Shown here: positions 28,015 through 35,735 of the stretch, piece by piece | Position numbering within the stretch: the first letter of the stretch is position 1 | Layout: each line of letters begins with the position of its first letter | NCBI GenBank assembly: GCA_023284085.1 | Contig: JAKVHY010000001.1 | Span: forward strand, 368,983 to 432,982 | Origin: Shewanella benthica | GTDB taxonomy: Bacteria; Pseudomonadota; Gammaproteobacteria; Enterobacterales; Shewanellaceae | DNA length: 64,000 bases | Reading direction: 5' to 3' | Notes under the pieces: model-generated | The model's input: only the letters and a program-made list of their open reading frames with translations | Database searches by the model: none | Told to the model about the DNA's origin: nothing | Program-made: the position numbers and the translations under genes

Positions 28015-29043
28015 ATGCTTGAGTTAGCCAATATTACCGTGAACCCAAACCCCGGTCATCTGTTCGACAGTTGGAACAGCGCCGAACAGTGGCTCAATAA
28101 CATGGAGCTATCGGGTTTTGAGATCTATCCTCATGGGCAGCTCAACGCCGAGGAAATCCCCTCTCATTTAGTTGGTGGTTTTCATCTGCAATCCTTCCCA
28201 ATTCTGACCCCCCTGCTTCACAATGATAGCACCCGGCTCATGTCGATCTTCGGTGACTGGCAGACCGTTGAGCAGTTTTATGGCGGCGTTGATGCCGACC
28301 ATATTGTGAAGGTGATGGTCAGTCAGCTTAATCTTGCCGCAGCGCTCAATGCGCCTTATGCCGTTTTCCATCCCATGGATTGCAATATGGAGCACCTGTT
28401 TTCTCAGAATTTCCCCTGGACACTGGACGACACCTTAGCGGCCTGCGCCGAGCTACTAAACTTGGCGCTTAAGCAAAGTAGCTTTAAAGGTTGGCTGCTG
28501 TTCGAAAACATGTGGTGGAAAAAAAGTTTCACACTGGAAAGCAGACAAGAGTATGACGATCTACGAAGCAGAGTAAATTATGCTAAATGTGGCATCTGCT
28601 TTGACACGGGTCACATGATGGCAACCAATAAGAGCCTCAATGATGAATTCGGCGCAATTTCATTTTTACTGAACCGGTTACACCAGCTTGATTTGAGTTC
28701 TGAGATTAAGACCTTACACCTCAACAGCAATCTGAAACTGGACTCTCCACAAAAAAGCTCACCACGTCATAGCCCTCGTAGCAAGCAAGCTCAGTCCTGT
28801 TATCAAAATGGTGATGGGTTTTGGGCACAATTCGATGTCGCACTGCAACATATCACAGGCCTGGATCCTCACAATGGCTTTAAGTGCGCAGAGCTTTCCC
28901 AGTTGATTGATGTCATAGAGCCCTATTATCTGGTGCATGAGATCTCACAAAACAGTACCTTTGAATGGACTCGAGCCATCAAACTTCAACAATCCTGCAT
29001 GTCGGTGGGATCAATTAGTAAAACCTTGCAGCGTTCTGCCTAA
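28015..29043 (+). CDS. cbiR: TIM-barrel protein, candidate CbiR cobamide-remodelling hydrolase
   Basis: 342 residues, no signal peptide. It has the pattern of the AP endonuclease 2/xylose isomerase-like TIM-barrel superfamily, with spaced acidic and His residues: AVFHPMD, LLFENMWW, GICFDTGHMM, KTLHLN and LVHEIS. These fit a metal-binding site. CbiR enzymes (described from Akkermansia) belong to this superfamily and cleave the phosphoribosyl bond of the nucleotide loop, giving AdoCbi-phosphate, the substrate of CobU. Being the last gene of a riboswitch-linked operon with cobU, cobS and cobT supports that role. The region around residues 240-262 is Ser/Lys/Gln-rich, like an inserted loop. The function is inferred from fold and context, not shown. 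Confidence 0.7.
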   Translation: MLELANITVNPNPGHLFDSWNSAEQWLNNMELSGFEIYPHGQLNAEEIPSHLVGGFHLQSFPILTPLLHNDSTRLMSIFGDWQTVEQFYGGVDADHIVKVMVSQLNLAAALNAPYAVFHPMDCNMEHLFSQNFPWTLDDTLAACAELLNLALKQSSFKGWLLFENMWWKKSFTLESRQEYDDLRSRVNYAKCGICFDTGHMMATNKSLNDEFGAISFLLNRLHQLDLSSEIKTLHLNSNLKLDSPQKSSPRHSPRSKQAQSCYQNGDGFWAQFDVALQHITGLDPHNGFKCAELSQLIDVIEPYYLVHEISQNSTFEWTRAIKLQQSCMSVGSISKTLQRSA

Positions 29044-29070
29044 TAGTTAATACAGCGCTATTTCACACAT

Positions 29071-29104
29071 AAAAAAACCGAGAATAGATGCCTCTATTCC
29101 CGGT
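29071..29104 (-). terminator. Rho-independent terminator for the mtrB/mtrA-like operon
   Basis: On the minus strand a CCGGGAATAG / CTATTCTCGG stem (one mismatch) is followed by seven T. It lies about 165 bases past the minus-strand stop at 29269. The plus strand has no T-run here, so it should not stop the cobalamin operon efficiently. Confidence 0.8.
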
Positions 29105-29268
29105 AATGATGGCAGCAAGTAAAGCGATAAACTTGCGAGTTCTTCAACGCTATTCTCTCTGTTTCAAGAAAGAGTAGCGTTTATGACCATGGGTGTATCA
29201 AACAAAAAAACAGATTAAACCTTGCAGGGACAAAAACACAGTTTCAGCGTTTGATACTGATCATTGCA

Positions 29269-31278
29269 TCAAAAACGATACTGTAAAGTTGCCAGTATCA
29301 AATGGGCATCATAATCATGATTCAGTACACCCAATGTGGTTAAGCCTGTCGGGCCTGTTCCGGGATAGTAATAGGTCGGCAGTTGGGTATCATCCGAGTC
29401 TTGATATTTTGCATATTGATACTTCAATCCGACAATCGTTTGCTCTGTTATCGCATAGTTTGCTTGAACCGTGACGTTATGGCTGGTGGACTCATAATCA
29501 CCTAACACATTAAACCCGTTTGAATAGCTGTCACTGATAGAGACCGCATAGCTATAGTCAGCACTGATGTTTATCCCTTTTTGACTCAGGCCTGTGTAGT
29601 TGAAGCCGACGCCGGCAAAGCCAAACTGATCTTCAGTATCGGCTTGCCACATATCAAGATTAGTCGTCTGCGCGCTGGCTTGATCGCTGTCGATCCATTG
29701 ATAACCGCCATCGATATTAACGCTTAAGTCTTGCAGTGCCTGCCAGCTTAAACCTATGTCGTATCCATAGTCTTTAGACTCGACTAAACCAATTTGAGTG
29801 TTGGTATAATCGTCCAAGCCATAATAGCCTCTGAAGCTAAGGCTTAGCGTATCGAGTGGCGCATGGGTAACAAATAGCTCGGCTTTGCTGCTCTTCTTAT
29901 CGGCCAGATAATATTTACGCATCAGAGTGTTTTCGTCGCTTGCACTCATCGTGTCATACAAGAACTCGGAACCGCCACGATCAGAGTAAAGCCCCTTTAA
30001 ACGAATATCCCACTTATCGAAACCAGTGACTCGCCACTGTGCCCAAAAAATATTGTCATCGGTCTCTTCCCGCTCCTGATTAGAGCGCTCGGTTTCTATG
30101 CGATCGAACCCGACCTCGATACGCTGACCCTTTACAAGGCTATAACTTGCGCTCACCTTGTAGGCCGTTCTTGTGGTATCTAAACGGGTGTTGGTTTCAA
30201 AGTTACCACTGAGCACATCATAGCTGTACTGCTCATACTCGTTGATATCGGTCTTATTATCTCGGTCAGAATAATCGACTGAAGCTTTGAGTCTCAAACC
30301 CGACATCACACTACTGGTGACTTTGAAATTCGCATCTAAGGTATCGACTCGAGTATCGGCGCTGTTTTGCCCGGAGGTTACCCCATTAAACGTCACAAAG
30401 TCGGCATCTTGCGTCATGCTGCCTTGAGTAACACGGCCACTGAAATGAGTCTTGCTCAGAGAGTAACGTCCGGTAAGGGTGATAAATTGAGATTGATTAT
30501 CGGGTGCTTGCGAACTTACCGGGTAACCGCTGCCATTAAGATCCAATGAATCGATATCGTTATCGAACCAACTTCCTTTATAGCTCAGCTCTGTTAACCA
30601 GTTCTGGCCACTGAGGCTCACTCCTGCTGCCATGTTCTGGGTTTGTGACTCTACAGGTGCCGCAATATTGACCGTTTCAATACCACCATTGGTCATACTG
30701 GAAGCTCGTTTACCCGTTTTATCTTCATTTGAAAAACGAATGTAGCTGGCCACATTATCTAATTTGAGCTTTACTTCGATGGCAGATTTTTTACGTTCTA
30801 AGACTAATTGTTGAGTCTGCATCTCATCCTGTTCGATAAGACTGTTACCATCAGCAAGCCAGACGCTCTCGGCGTTGTTAGCGTTATAACGTCGCTTCTC
30901 ATCGAAGCTGGCCTCAACATTCCATACACCAATCCTGCCGATTTTAATTGCCCCATAGCCCTGCTCGCTGCCTAACTCGTCGGCGACAACCTCGGTGCGG
31001 TAACCCTTGTTGTTATAGACAAGATCGGCATTAACGCCAGCTGCAAACCCATCGGTATATTTAAGGTTATTGGCCGCATGATCGTCATCGCTATTCATGG
31101 ACCCAAGTTCGATACCAGCTTGCCCGATAAGTGAATTTTTACTGGTGCACTTCTTACAGGCCCATTTTGCGTTGGTACTTGTCTGAGTATTGGCCGATGT
31201 AACGCCAAAATCGAATGCAAAAGCAGCGCTGCTACAAGTCGCTAGCGCTAATGTGATAAGACTTAATTTAAATTTCAT
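29269..31278 (-). CDS. MtrB/DmsF/PioB-family outer-membrane porin
   Basis: 669 residues with a signal peptide (to about residue 21, AFA). The mature N-terminus carries CKKC at residues 41-44, the CxxC typical of MtrB-type porins. The rest is a long series of alternating aromatic/polar strands ending in ATLQYRF, a beta-barrel closing signature with a terminal Phe. MtrB forms the sheath that lets a periplasmic decaheme cytochrome pass electrons through the outer membrane. The decaheme gene lies directly upstream (11-base gap). AGGGAG a few bases before the ATG is a good ribosome site. No outer-surface decaheme (MtrC/OmcA) or DMSO-reductase-like gene is adjacent. Confidence 0.9.
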   Translation of the reverse strand: MKFKLSLITLALATCSSAAFAFDFGVTSANTQTSTNAKWACKKCTSKNSLIGQAGIELGSMNSDDDHAANNLKYTDGFAAGVNADLVYNNKGYRTEVVADELGSEQGYGAIKIGRIGVWNVEASFDEKRRYNANNAESVWLADGNSLIEQDEMQTQQLVLERKKSAIEVKLKLDNVASYIRFSNEDKTGKRASSMTNGGIETVNIAAPVESQTQNMAAGVSLSGQNWLTELSYKGSWFDNDIDSLDLNGSGYPVSSQAPDNQSQFITLTGRYSLSKTHFSGRVTQGSMTQDADFVTFNGVTSGQNSADTRVDTLDANFKVTSSVMSGLRLKASVDYSDRDNKTDINEYEQYSYDVLSGNFETNTRLDTTRTAYKVSASYSLVKGQRIEVGFDRIETERSNQEREETDDNIFWAQWRVTGFDKWDIRLKGLYSDRGGSEFLYDTMSASDENTLMRKYYLADKKSSKAELFVTHAPLDTLSLSFRGYYGLDDYTNTQIGLVESKDYGYDIGLSWQALQDLSVNIDGGYQWIDSDQASAQTTNLDMWQADTEDQFGFAGVGFNYTGLSQKGINISADYSYAVSISDSYSNGFNVLGDYESTSHNVTVQANYAITEQTIVGLKYQYAKYQDSDDTQLPTYYYPGTGPTGLTTLGVLNHDYDAHLILATLQYRF

Positions 31279-31289
31279 TTTACGCTCCC

Positions 31290-32204
31290 TTAAAACTGAA
31301 ATGCTTTACCCGATGGATGATTCGAGCCGTGGATCTGACCATGACAATTGAGACAACCTTGACCGCCGGTTTGAATACTCGAATTATCACCTGGTGCGGT
31401 GCCTGCGTGTCCGTCGTTGGCATGACACTGTTTGCAAAGCATAGGCACTCTGGTTTTAAGCAGTGCTTGGTTTACGCTACCATGTGCGTTATGACAATTG
31501 GCGCAATTTTCCATAACCGGTGCATGTTCCCAAAGGAAGGGGCCGCGTTTTTCAGCATGGCATTCGTAACAGGTTTGGTTAACATCGATTTCATTCAATG
31601 CCGACTCGCTCATCGAACCATGAGGGTTATGACAATCACTGCAGGTCATATCGCCCCATTTAAGTGGATGGCTTGAGCGCTTATTCATATCGGCTTTGGC
31701 ACTGATATGACACCCGCTACATACCTCGACTTGCCTATCCTTAACCAGCACAGGGTCTTTACTGATATGCAGTTGATGACAGCTTACGCAGGTTACATCC
31801 TGCTCGGCATGAAGTGAGGTGTGCCAGGCAACACGGCTAGTATCGTTATGACACGCAGTACATACCGAATTCAGCATCTCAGCGGTTAATGGCGACTCTT
31901 CACCGAAGGTCACCATAGGTTCATTTTTACCTTTATGCTTCCCCTGAGGGCCGTGACAGGCTTCGCACTGAAGACCTGCCATAGGGCTTTTACTGTTTGC
32001 TTGCCCGTGCACACTCTCAAATATAGCCATGACCTTTTCGGAGCGCTTATGGCACATGATGCAAGTATCAGCGCCTTTCTTTGAATACTTACCCCCCTCA
32101 AACTTTTTCATTAATGTATCAAGGGGATCGGCGGCGGCCCCCGTAGATACTCCTGATAAAAGAACGAGCACAACACTCATCGCATTAAATATTTTCATCG
32201 TCAT
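31290..32204 (-). CDS. MtrA/DmsE-family periplasmic decaheme cytochrome c
   Basis: 304 residues with a signal peptide (cleavage near GAAA, about residue 25). Ten CxxCH heme sites can be counted: CIMCH, CEACH, CTACH, CVSCH, CSGCH, CSDCH, CYECH, CANCH, CKQCH and CLNCH, with extra His between them for axial ligation. Number, spacing and length match DmsE/MtrA. It should accept electrons from CymA or soluble periplasmic carriers and insert into the MtrB-like barrel encoded next. A second in-frame ATG lies two codons later (32198), and either may be the start. Confidence 0.95.
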   Translation of the reverse strand: MTMKIFNAMSVVLVLLSGVSTGAAADPLDTLMKKFEGGKYSKKGADTCIMCHKRSEKVMAIFESVHGQANSKSPMAGLQCEACHGPQGKHKGKNEPMVTFGEESPLTAEMLNSVCTACHNDTSRVAWHTSLHAEQDVTCVSCHQLHISKDPVLVKDRQVEVCSGCHISAKADMNKRSSHPLKWGDMTCSDCHNPHGSMSESALNEIDVNQTCYECHAEKRGPFLWEHAPVMENCANCHNAHGSVNQALLKTRVPMLCKQCHANDGHAGTAPGDNSSIQTGGQGCLNCHGQIHGSNHPSGKAFQF

Positions 32205-32500
32205 CTGCCGTAATGTTTTTTAATTATTAAAATCTATCTATCTGAAAAATAATATTTCAGTAGCAAGGTTAGAGGATGACAGAGCTAATTTATCTGTGGT
32301 TTATACACACTTTGTTTTAGTGCTAACTATGCCGTTAAAATTTTTCACATCATTAATGCAATCAAAGTCATGACATAACACTGAACTCCTTCAACACGGT
32401 TTGCTCAAGGTATAAAGCTGCATAAATCACAAGATAAAAGCTCAACTCCCCCTCTATATTCAGTAGTCAGAGCGCAACGCTATACTCTGAACCACAAGAA

Positions 32501-33484
32501 TTAATCCCAGCGAAAAATGCGGCTCGCCACTCCCAAACAGATCAGGATAATCGCAACGAGGAACAGCAAGTGATCGCCGATATCTAACAGGCCTGCGCCG
32601 TCTATGATCACTGCCCGGTTAGCGTCGTTCATATGTGTCAGCGGTAAGCAGTCGGCTAAAAATCTGACCCAAGGTTTACTGCCTTCCAGAGAAAACCAGA
32701 TCCCCGACAGGAACATCATCGGCCAGGAGAGAATGTTGAGCAGGCCATTACACAACTCATCCGAGCGAGTGCGACTGGCCACCAGCAGACCGATACTGAT
32801 CATGGCTGCACTACCAAGCAGAGTGTTAAGCACCAAAAGAACAACATTGCCTTGAGAGCGGATATCGAACATGATGGCGATTACTGCGAATACTAAGATG
32901 GCGGAGATAACCGTAGCACCGAGCCTCGAGATTAATTGCGATGCCAGAAACTGCCATGCGGCCAGTGGCGTTACCTGCAACCGCTTCAATACGCCGGTTC
33001 TCCGGTATCTGACCACAACATACCCCACCCCATAAAGTGCGGAAAACATCATATTCATGCCGATAATCCCCGGCAAAATCCACTCGACATGCCGCACGGC
33101 TTTGCCTGCGATAGCCCTTGTGTGCAGCTGAGGTAATTTGCCAAGGAGCACCTGCTCCAGGATGTAACCTTGTGCACTATCCGGGTTCACCCAATAAGTA
33201 TCACCACTGAGCAAGCCATCGATTAAATGCCTAGACACCTTATTTTTTGCTTGTTCTAAGTCGCTGTAATGGATGACTTCGATATGTTTTAACGCCGTTA
33301 TTTTTTCTATCTGTTCGACCTTGCCATAGACTCCCAGCTGATAGAGGTTCGGGTTATCGTCATCAAACACCAGCACCAGGGCGATCACTATGATTATGGG
33401 AAAGAGTAGCGACCAGCACAGTGCCGACTTATCACGAAGAAATTCCAGGTTACGCGCGGTGATCAATGCAAATAGTGCATTCAT
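32501..33484 (-). CDS. ABC-2 type exporter permease
   Basis: 327 residues with one N-terminal hydrophobic segment (LCWSLLFPIIIVIALVLVF), a periplasmic-type domain of about 110 residues and five or six C-terminal membrane segments, as in ABC2_membrane permeases of the YhhJ/NatB class. GIIGMNMMFSALYGVGYVVVRYRRTGVLKRLQVTPL is the typical family core. It overlaps the ATPase gene by 4 bases, so the pair forms a small exporter. The substrate is unknown; relatives include drug, sodium and carbohydrate exporters. Confidence 0.87.
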   Translation of the reverse strand: MNALFALITARNLEFLRDKSALCWSLLFPIIIVIALVLVFDDDNPNLYQLGVYGKVEQIEKITALKHIEVIHYSDLEQAKNKVSRHLIDGLLSGDTYWVNPDSAQGYILEQVLLGKLPQLHTRAIAGKAVRHVEWILPGIIGMNMMFSALYGVGYVVVRYRRTGVLKRLQVTPLAAWQFLASQLISRLGATVISAILVFAVIAIMFDIRSQGNVVLLVLNTLLGSAAMISIGLLVASRTRSDELCNGLLNILSWPMMFLSGIWFSLEGSKPWVRFLADCLPLTHMNDANRAVIIDGAGLLDIGDHLLFLVAIILICLGVASRIFRWD

Positions 33485-34365
33485 AATCGAAGCTCATTAC
33501 CTGTTAATTTTAAAAAGAGATCTTCAAGGTGCGGCTTACGTACAGCCATGCCCTGGGTGGAGCCTGCCGATACCTTTAACGCAGGAAGCAGATCATTGAA
33601 GCTGTAGCATTCGACCCGCGTTTGCCCTGCGTATTGACTGATTCTTACGGGTAAACCGTCAAAGTCTTGCTCCGAATACACACCATTGAGTTCAACGATC
33701 TGAGGCAGGAAGTTCTCTTCCAGTAATGTCTCGGGTGAACCTTCGGCAATAAATTTTCCTCTATCCATGATCGCAATCTGATCGCAGAGTTGCTCCGCTT
33801 CTTCCATGTAATGCGTCGTCAGTATTATGGTCTTGCCCTGCTGCTTCACCTCTTTGATCAACTGCCAGAAATGCAATCTTGCATGAGGGTCGAGTCCGGT
33901 TGTCGGCTCATCTAAGAAGAGTAATGCAGGATCATTAATCAGACTAAGGGCGAGTAGCAGTCGCTGCTTCTGACCACCGGACAGGGTATAATGAAGTTGG
34001 CTGGCAACCTCTTGCAGCTGACACAGACTTATCAGATGGGGAATTGATGTATGGCTCTGGTAAAAGCTCGAGAAGAGTTTCAGACAATCGTGTACGGTCA
34101 GATAATCGGGTAAGGTTGTCGACTGAAACTGAATGCCCACCTCTTGTTTGAAATTCTTATCGATAGGCAAGCCCCGATAACGTACCTCACCTCTAGTTGG
34201 CTTAAGAACACCTTCAAGGATCTCCAGAGTTGTCGACTTACCGGCACCATTGGGCCCGAGCAAGCCAAAACACTGACCCGCCTTAACATCTAAATTAATG
34301 TTATTAACCGCAATAAAATCACCGTAACGGTGAGTTAGGCCGCGTACACTCAATAATACTGACAA
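33481..34365 (-). CDS. ABC exporter ATPase
   Basis: About 294 residues. Walker A is GPNGAGKST, signature LSGGQKQRL, Walker B LLFLDEPTTGLDP, switch His in TTHYMEEA: a complete CcmA/DrrA-type ATPase. The open frame runs upstream to 34479, but the best start is a TTG at 34363-34365 with AGAGG five bases before it; the extra residues upstream show no family resemblance. It works with the ABC-2 permease that follows. A perfect 20-bp palindrome lies about 100 bases upstream. Confidence 0.88.
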   Translation of the reverse strand: MSVLLSVRGLTHRYGDFIAVNNINLDVKAGQCFGLLGPNGAGKSTTLEILEGVLKPTRGEVRYRGLPIDKNFKQEVGIQFQSTTLPDYLTVHDCLKLFSSFYQSHTSIPHLISLCQLQEVASQLHYTLSGGQKQRLLLALSLINDPALLFLDEPTTGLDPHARLHFWQLIKEVKQQGKTIILTTHYMEEAEQLCDQIAIMDRGKFIAEGSPETLLEENFLPQIVELNGVYSEQDFDGLPVRISQYAGQTRVECYSFNDLLPALKVSAGSTQGMAVRKPHLEDLFLKLTGNELRL

Positions 34366-34460
34366 TACAACCTCTACATAGATAAATAGAGTTGTATTGT
34401 CCGCAGTGTCATGACAAAAAACACTGGGGTTTTTAACAGACTTTATTACTGCATATGATA

Positions 34461-34480
34461 TTTGTGTACTTGTACACAAA
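34461..34480. promoter_or_regulatory. perfect 20-bp palindrome, candidate operator
   Basis: TTTGTGTAC TT GTACACAAA, two perfect 9-base arms with a 2-base centre. It sits between the divergent starts of the ABC ATPase (34365) and the BtuF-like gene (34553), so it could control either or both. The regulator is not identified; no TetR- or MarR-type gene is next to it. Confidence 0.6.
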
Positions 34481-34552
34481 GCGGTTTTAACTCACTTGTC
34501 TTTATCGAAAATTTATCCATCATGCGCATATACTCTGTGATTGAGACTTAAC

Positions 34553-35446
34553 ATGCGCACGATAAAGATATTATTTTGGTTTTTTCTGATACTCGGATCC
34601 CACAGTGTCTTTGGCCAGGAGGCTGCACCACTCAGAATCGTATCTCTGGCGCCTAACTGGAGTCATACTGTCGCAGAGTTAGGCGCCATCGATAACTTAG
34701 TCGGTGTGACTCGATATGCACGATTCCCAGCCGAGCTGCCTTTGAGAGTCAAGCAAAAGCGCATTGATGTTGTCGGTGGCTTCACCGATATCTCAATCGA
34801 CAATATTATCCGCCTGCAACCTGATCTTGTGCTCACCGCCACCAGCTTGCAACTTAGGTTGAAAGCAAAATTAGAAAAACTTGGGATACCGATTATTCAT
34901 ATGGAGGAGTCCAGCTTAGAGGAGGTCTATAGCAAGATCCTATTGCTAGGCAAGACCATAGACCATCAACAGCAAGCCGATGTTCTGGTTGAATCGATAC
35001 AAGGTGAGTTACGGGAGATTGCAGCCCTTTACAGCAATCACCCATCGCCTAAGGTCTACTATGAGATCAATTACCTCTATAAATGCGTGCCGGGTAAACA
35101 CTCCTATATGACCGAGCTGATAGAGCTAGTAGGTGGAAAGGCTATTTTTTCAGAGCGTGATGGTATCGCCCCTATGGTCACCTGGCCCGAAGTGGTCACG
35201 CAAAACCCGGATGTAATCTTATTGCCTACGTGGCCCAATGCCACTGGCCCTGTGTTTAAGGGACCACAGGCAGGTAGTGGCACTACAACCATCAATGAGG
35301 TTATTGCACGAGAAGGCGCCGAGAGAGTTAACGCCGTTAATAACGATGCCGTTAGATTTATCGACTCGGCCGTCACCAAACAAGCGGGCCCAAATATTCC
35401 TCAGGCTGCTAGGTTACTCGCCGAAGCTATCTACGCCGAACAATAA
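34553..35446 (+). CDS. orphan BtuF/FepB-like periplasmic binding protein
   Basis: About 297 residues, with a signal peptide (ILFWFFLILGSHSVFG). The mature part has the class III binding-protein pattern: RIVSLAPNWSHTVAELGAIDNLVGVTRYARFP, LQPDLVLT and NPDVILLP. It resembles cobalamin, heme or iron-siderophore binders. There is no importer permease or ATPase beside it; the neighbour is an exporter on the other strand. It may serve the BtuCD encoded 15 kb away or another ligand. The ATG at 34553 was chosen over the upstream TTG; GAGA lies just before it. Confidence 0.85.
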   Translation: MRTIKILFWFFLILGSHSVFGQEAAPLRIVSLAPNWSHTVAELGAIDNLVGVTRYARFPAELPLRVKQKRIDVVGGFTDISIDNIIRLQPDLVLTATSLQLRLKAKLEKLGIPIIHMEESSLEEVYSKILLLGKTIDHQQQADVLVESIQGELREIAALYSNHPSPKVYYEINYLYKCVPGKHSYMTELIELVGGKAIFSERDGIAPMVTWPEVVTQNPDVILLPTWPNATGPVFKGPQAGSGTTTINEVIAREGAERVNAVNNDAVRFIDSAVTKQAGPNIPQAARLLAEAIYAEQ

Positions 35447-35468
35447 TGCGCTGATAGCCATACTTATA

Positions 35469-35491
35469 CCGGGTGGTTAACTTAACTACCC
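35469..35491 (+). terminator. weak terminator-like hairpin after the BtuF-like gene
   Basis: GGGTGGTTAACTTAACTACCC, a long near-perfect palindrome about 25 bases after the stop, then an imperfect T-rich stretch rather than a solid T-run. A second perfect 8-bp stem, GCCTTTCA/TGAAAGGC, follows at 35523-35544. Confidence 0.5.
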
Positions 35492-35684
35492 AGTAATTAT
35501 TTCCTTTTTCCCTCTTATTATCGCCTTTCATATTGTTGAAAGGCCTCACAAGTACCCTACTCTTTAAACAAAACCTAACTTTGAAGCAATGACCCAAGCA
35601 CTAATTGCAATGAAGATCACACCCCTCGCTTCAGGGGGAAAACCCTAACAGATCTGCTAAGGCTTGTATGACAGACCTGCGTTA

Positions 35685-35729
35685 CTCTCATTTTGCCCAA
35701 TCATGGGTAAAAAAAAATTAAAATGAGAG
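35685..35729 (+). promoter_or_regulatory. hairpin that would cover the ribosome site of the tetraheme lipoprotein gene
   Basis: CTCTCATTTT (35685-35694) is perfectly complementary to AAAATGAGAG (35720-35729); the right arm contains the GAGAG ribosome site for the ATG at 35736. Inside lies a second short stem CCCA/TGGG with a 4-base loop. If the leader RNA includes this segment, the site would be masked until the A/U-rich stem melts or is displaced. The structure is seen; a regulatory role is inferred. Confidence 0.55.
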
Positions 35730-35735
35730 ATGACG

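Noticed and set aside
35605..35622. CRP-like site (TGCAA, six bases, TCACA) upstream of the tetraheme gene
   Set aside because: Only one half matches well; too weak to list without a motif search.
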